Made by a program: the position numbers and the translations under genes. Source: Clostridiales bacterium (lineage in GTDB: Bacteria > Bacillota > Clostridia > Oscillospirales > Oscillospiraceae). From it: 5,379 nucleotides of DNA. Within the stretch, counting starts at the first letter, position 1. Each line of letters begins with the position of its first letter. Below are positions 4,714-5,379 of this stretch, piece after piece. The DNA lies in the NCBI GenBank assembly GCA_019421525.1, contig JAHZFC010000113.1:1906-7284 (forward strand). The letters are read 5' to 3'. Below the pieces are notes generated by a model. It ran no database searches and was not told where the DNA came from. It saw only the letters and a list, made by a program, of their open reading frames with translations.

Positions 4714-5379
4714 TTAGTCCTTCATCAGCAGGTACATGACCGCCTTCTGGGCGTGGAGACGGTTCTCCGCCTCCTCGAAGATCTCGTCGGCGTGGGCCTC
4801 AAAGACCTCGGCGGTGATCTCCTCCCCCCGGTGGGCGGGCAGGCAGTGCTGCACCATGCAGCCAGGGTGGGCCAGCTCCATGAGCTCACTGTCCACACAG
4901 TAGCCGGCAAAGGCGCGCTCCCGCTGTGCCTTCTCCTGCTCCTGGCCCATGGAGGCCCACACGTCGGTGACCACCACATCCGCGTCCTTGACGGCCTCGG
5001 CAGGGGTGCGCACCAGCTCGAACCTGGCTTCGGTCACCGTCCTGGCAAAGTCCAGCACCTGGGGGTCGGGGTCGTACCCCTCCGGGCAGGCCACCGACAC
5101 GTCCATGCCGCACTTCAGCCCGCCCACGATGAGAGAGTTGGCCATGTTGTTGCCGTCCCCGACAAAGGCCAGCTTGAGCCCTTCCAGCCGAGTCATCTTC
5201 TCCCGGACGGTCATCAGGTCGGCCAGCACCTGGCAGGGGTGGCAGAAGTCAGTCAGGCCGTTGATGACGGGGATGGAGGCATACTTGGCCAGGTCCTCCA
5301 CCTCCTTTTGGGCATAGGTGCGGATCATGATGCCGTCGCAGTACCGGGAGAGCACCCGGGCGGTGTCCTCCACCGGCTC
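4714..5379 (-). CDS. argF: Ornithine carbamoyltransferase, C-terminal two thirds (N-terminus beyond right edge)
   Basis: The enzyme makes citrulline from ornithine and carbamoyl phosphate in the cytoplasm, in arginine synthesis, and in reverse as a catabolic form. The frame enters from the right edge with EPVEDTARVLSRY and runs 221 codons to TAA at 4714-4716. Family signatures are intact: HPCQ (5230-5241) of the carbamoyl phosphate site, FVGDGNN starting the ornithine domain, DVWASMGQE with the SMG ornithine loop (4945-4965), and HCLP with the catalytic cysteine (4837-4848). The STRTR motif and start codon, about 85-90 residues, lie off the window. HPCQ, SMG and HCLP together favour ornithine over aspartate carbamoyltransferase. 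An anabolic (argF) or catabolic (arcB) role cannot be decided without neighbours; argF is the default. The 3' end faces the sigma operon across a shared terminator. Confidence 0.95.
   Translation of the reverse strand, partial: EPVEDTARVLSRYCDGIMIRTYAQKEVEDLAKYASIPVINGLTDFCHPCQVLADLMTVREKMTRLEGLKLAFVGDGNNMANSLIVGGLKCGMDVSVACPEGYDPDPQVLDFARTVTEARFELVRTPAEAVKDADVVVTDVWASMGQEQEKAQRERAFAGYCVDSELMELAHPGCMVQHCLPAHRGEEITAEVFEAHADEIFEEAENRLHAQKAVMYLLMKD

Noticed and set aside
4949..5317. Plus-strand open frame opposite argF
   Set aside because: Ser/Thr-rich antisense of a strongly conserved enzyme, with no ribosome binding site of its own.

Overview
The window looks like a chromosomal piece of a GC-rich Gram-positive gut anaerobe of the Clostridia, most like Oscillospiraceae relatives such as Flavonifractor, Lawsonibacter or Pseudoflavonifractor. 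This is inferred from strongly GC-biased third codon positions, AGGAGG-type ribosome binding sites, an IreB-family protein, a DUF4358 lipoprotein, and a sigma/anti-sigma pair of a type common in that group. No phage, insertion sequence, CRISPR array, tRNA or rRNA is visible.

Layout, left to right. (1) The last codons of an unrecognised plus-strand gene (stop at 81-83). (2) A secreted two-SH3b NlpC/P60 cell-wall endopeptidase (213-1133), ending at a terminator built on a 28-bp perfect palindrome. (3) A monocistronic ireB-family gene (1354-1605) with its own near-consensus promoter, a TTG start and its own terminator. (4) A lipoprotein (1723-3030) joining an N-terminal DUF4358-like region, a Pro/Ser/Ala linker and a C-terminal transglutaminase-like domain with an intact Cys-His-Asp triad. 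(5) About 235 noncoding bases packed with inverted repeats and closed by a strong terminator (3031-3264), then an AT-rich leader. (6) An operon of an ECF-type sigma factor (3346-3906) and a single-pass membrane protein that is probably its anti-sigma factor (3903-4658), overlapping by ATGA. (7) A bidirectional terminator, then on the minus strand the C-terminal two thirds of ornithine carbamoyltransferase, running off the right edge.

Functional theme: apart from argF, the recognisable genes concern the cell envelope. They are a peptidoglycan hydrolase, a small protein whose relatives are substrates of the PASTA Ser/Thr kinase, a surface lipoprotein and a membrane-linked sigma switch. They are separate transcription units, so shared function is inference. 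The least explained part is the palindrome-rich stretch at 3031-3264, which may be a dispersed repeat, a structured 3' UTR or a structured RNA. I found no clear undescribed defence or mobile system.
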